Shown here: piece after piece, positions 63,582-64,000 of the stretch | How the letters are laid out: the number at the start of each line of letters is the position of its first letter | Numbering within the stretch: position 1 is the first letter of the stretch | NCBI RefSeq assembly: GCF_000687165.1 | Contig: NZ_JMKU01000007.1 | Span: 186,001-250,000 of the forward strand | DNA: 64,000 nucleotides | Source: Paracidovorax oryzae ATCC 19882 | GTDB taxonomy: Bacteria; Pseudomonadota; Gammaproteobacteria; Burkholderiales; Burkholderiaceae_C | Direction of reading: 5' to 3' | The notes under the pieces: generated by a model | Seen by the model: only the letters and a program-made list of their open reading frames with translations | Told to the model about the DNA's origin: nothing | The model's database searches: none | Made by a program: the position numbers and the translations under genes

Positions 63582-63658
63582 TGGTAGGCGCGATTGGACT
63601 CGAACCAACGACCCCCACCATGTCAAGGTGGTGCTCTAACCAGCTGAGCTACGCGCCT
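63582..63658 (-). tRNA. tRNA-Val (GAC)
   Basis: The minus strand folds into a 77-nt tRNA: acceptor AGGCGCG pairs with CGCGCCT, anticodon loop TTGACAT (anticodon GAC, valine), T arm GGTTCGAGTCC, CCA encoded. An integrase remnant lies on its 3' side. Confidence 0.94.
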
Positions 63659-63736
63659 GTGTGTATTCGAGAAGCGAGAGTATAGCAGCAAAAAACCGGC
63701 CTCCGGACAAAGTGGCGAAATCCCGCTGCAACCCCC

Positions 63737-64000
63737 TCACCGCCGCCGCGCTGAGCGCACCCCCTGCACGGCAGCGACGATGGAGAGCACCTTGTTCAGG
63801 CGCCCGGAGTCCGAGACCTCCACGGTGAAGGTCATCCACGCCGTGCCCTTCACCGACTGGGTCTGTACGCCGATGACGTTGGTCTTCTCGCGCGCGAAGA
63901 CTTCGGAGATGTCGCGCAGCAGGCCCTGGCGGTCGGCGGCCTCGACGGCCACGTCCACGGGGTAGAGGGCGGCAGGGTGGCCGCTCTGCCCGCTGCCCTG
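63737..64000 (-). CDS. relA: RelA/SpoT-family (p)ppGpp synthetase, C-terminal end, 5' end outside window
   Basis: The last 87 residues of a RelA/SpoT homologue read in from the window edge. They include the C-terminal ACT domain: YPVDVAVEAADRQGLLRDISEVFAREKTNVIGVQTQSVKGTAWMTFTVEVSDSGRLNKVLSIVAAVQGVRSARRR. RelA makes (p)ppGpp on starved ribosomes; the ACT domain takes part in regulation. From the C-terminus alone RelA cannot be separated firmly from SpoT; the gene next to a tRNA fits relA in this family. The tRNA-Val gene follows 78 bp downstream in the same direction. Confidence 0.85.
   Translation of the reverse strand, partial: QGSGQSGHPAALYPVDVAVEAADRQGLLRDISEVFAREKTNVIGVQTQSVKGTAWMTFTVEVSDSGRLNKVLSIVAAVQGVRSARRR

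Overview
The window is GC-rich (roughly 68% by eye) and looks like the chromosome of a plant-associated Burkholderiales bacterium of the family Comamonadaceae, most likely the Acidovorax/Paracidovorax avenae-citrulli group. This is an inference from several signs: five Bug-type tripartite-tricarboxylate binding proteins with no partner permeases, an EarP/EF-P pair with Arg32, PhaR, an IPTL-CTERM surface protein, and an exact plant-inducible-promoter (PIP) box in front of an effector-like gene. No phage, IS element, CRISPR array or rRNA was seen.

Layout. 1-4.3 kb: catabolic operon on the minus strand (Asp-box protein, atypical SDR, thiamine-PP enzyme, Bug protein). 4.6-5.2 kb: ParD-like gene joined to an internally deleted methionine aminopeptidase. 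5.2-10.8 kb: zinc-ribbon membrane protein, carboxymuconolactone decarboxylase-like protein, then a LysR / argininosuccinate-lyase-like / Bug group and an acyltransferase. 10.8-16.3 kb: housekeeping block with tRNA-His, ppiD, tRNA-Val, HU, pgsA, uvrC. 16.3-26.8 kb: one long peptide-utilisation operon (RpiR regulator, isoaspartyl peptidase, GsiABCD-type ABC importer, P1-family peptidase, D-aminopeptidase DppA, Asp/Glu racemase). 27-32.3 kb: two Bug proteins, HMG-CoA-lyase-like and CaiB-type enzymes with a divergent LysR. 32.3-40.6 kb: earP-efp, a lipid-binding-like protein, a secreted protein, an MHS transporter, mntH, a nucleotidyltransferase, rimO.

40.6-46.0 kb is less GC-rich and accessory in character: two DUF4189 secreted paralogues, an unknown protein, an SDR, an NmrA protein, an HxlR regulator and a YdeI/OmdA-like protein. 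46.0-49.8 kb is a decaying sugar-acid locus: IclR regulator without its HTH, intact FAH hydrolase, frameshifted SDR, a surviving palindromic operator, fragments of a KdgT permease and a UxaA dehydratase, and an intact KdgK kinase.

49.85-51.2 kb is the most interesting part. A perfect TTCGC-N15-TTCGC box with a correctly spaced -10 element precedes a 407-residue protein with a Ser/Gly/Pro-rich N-terminus and a C-terminal domain resembling AvrRpt2 (C70) or C39 cysteine proteases, in which the usual catalytic Cys appears to be Gly. It is a candidate HrpX-controlled type III effector.

51.2-64 kb: phaR, small secreted proteins, a PfpI-like protein, an IPTL-CTERM surface protein with two cadherin-like repeats, OsmC-like protein, two overlapping Gly-rich secreted proteins, a chemoreceptor, a FecI-FecR-TonB receptor surface-signalling system with a candidate Fur box, a tyrosine-integrase remnant next to tRNA-Val(GAC), and the 3' end of relA.
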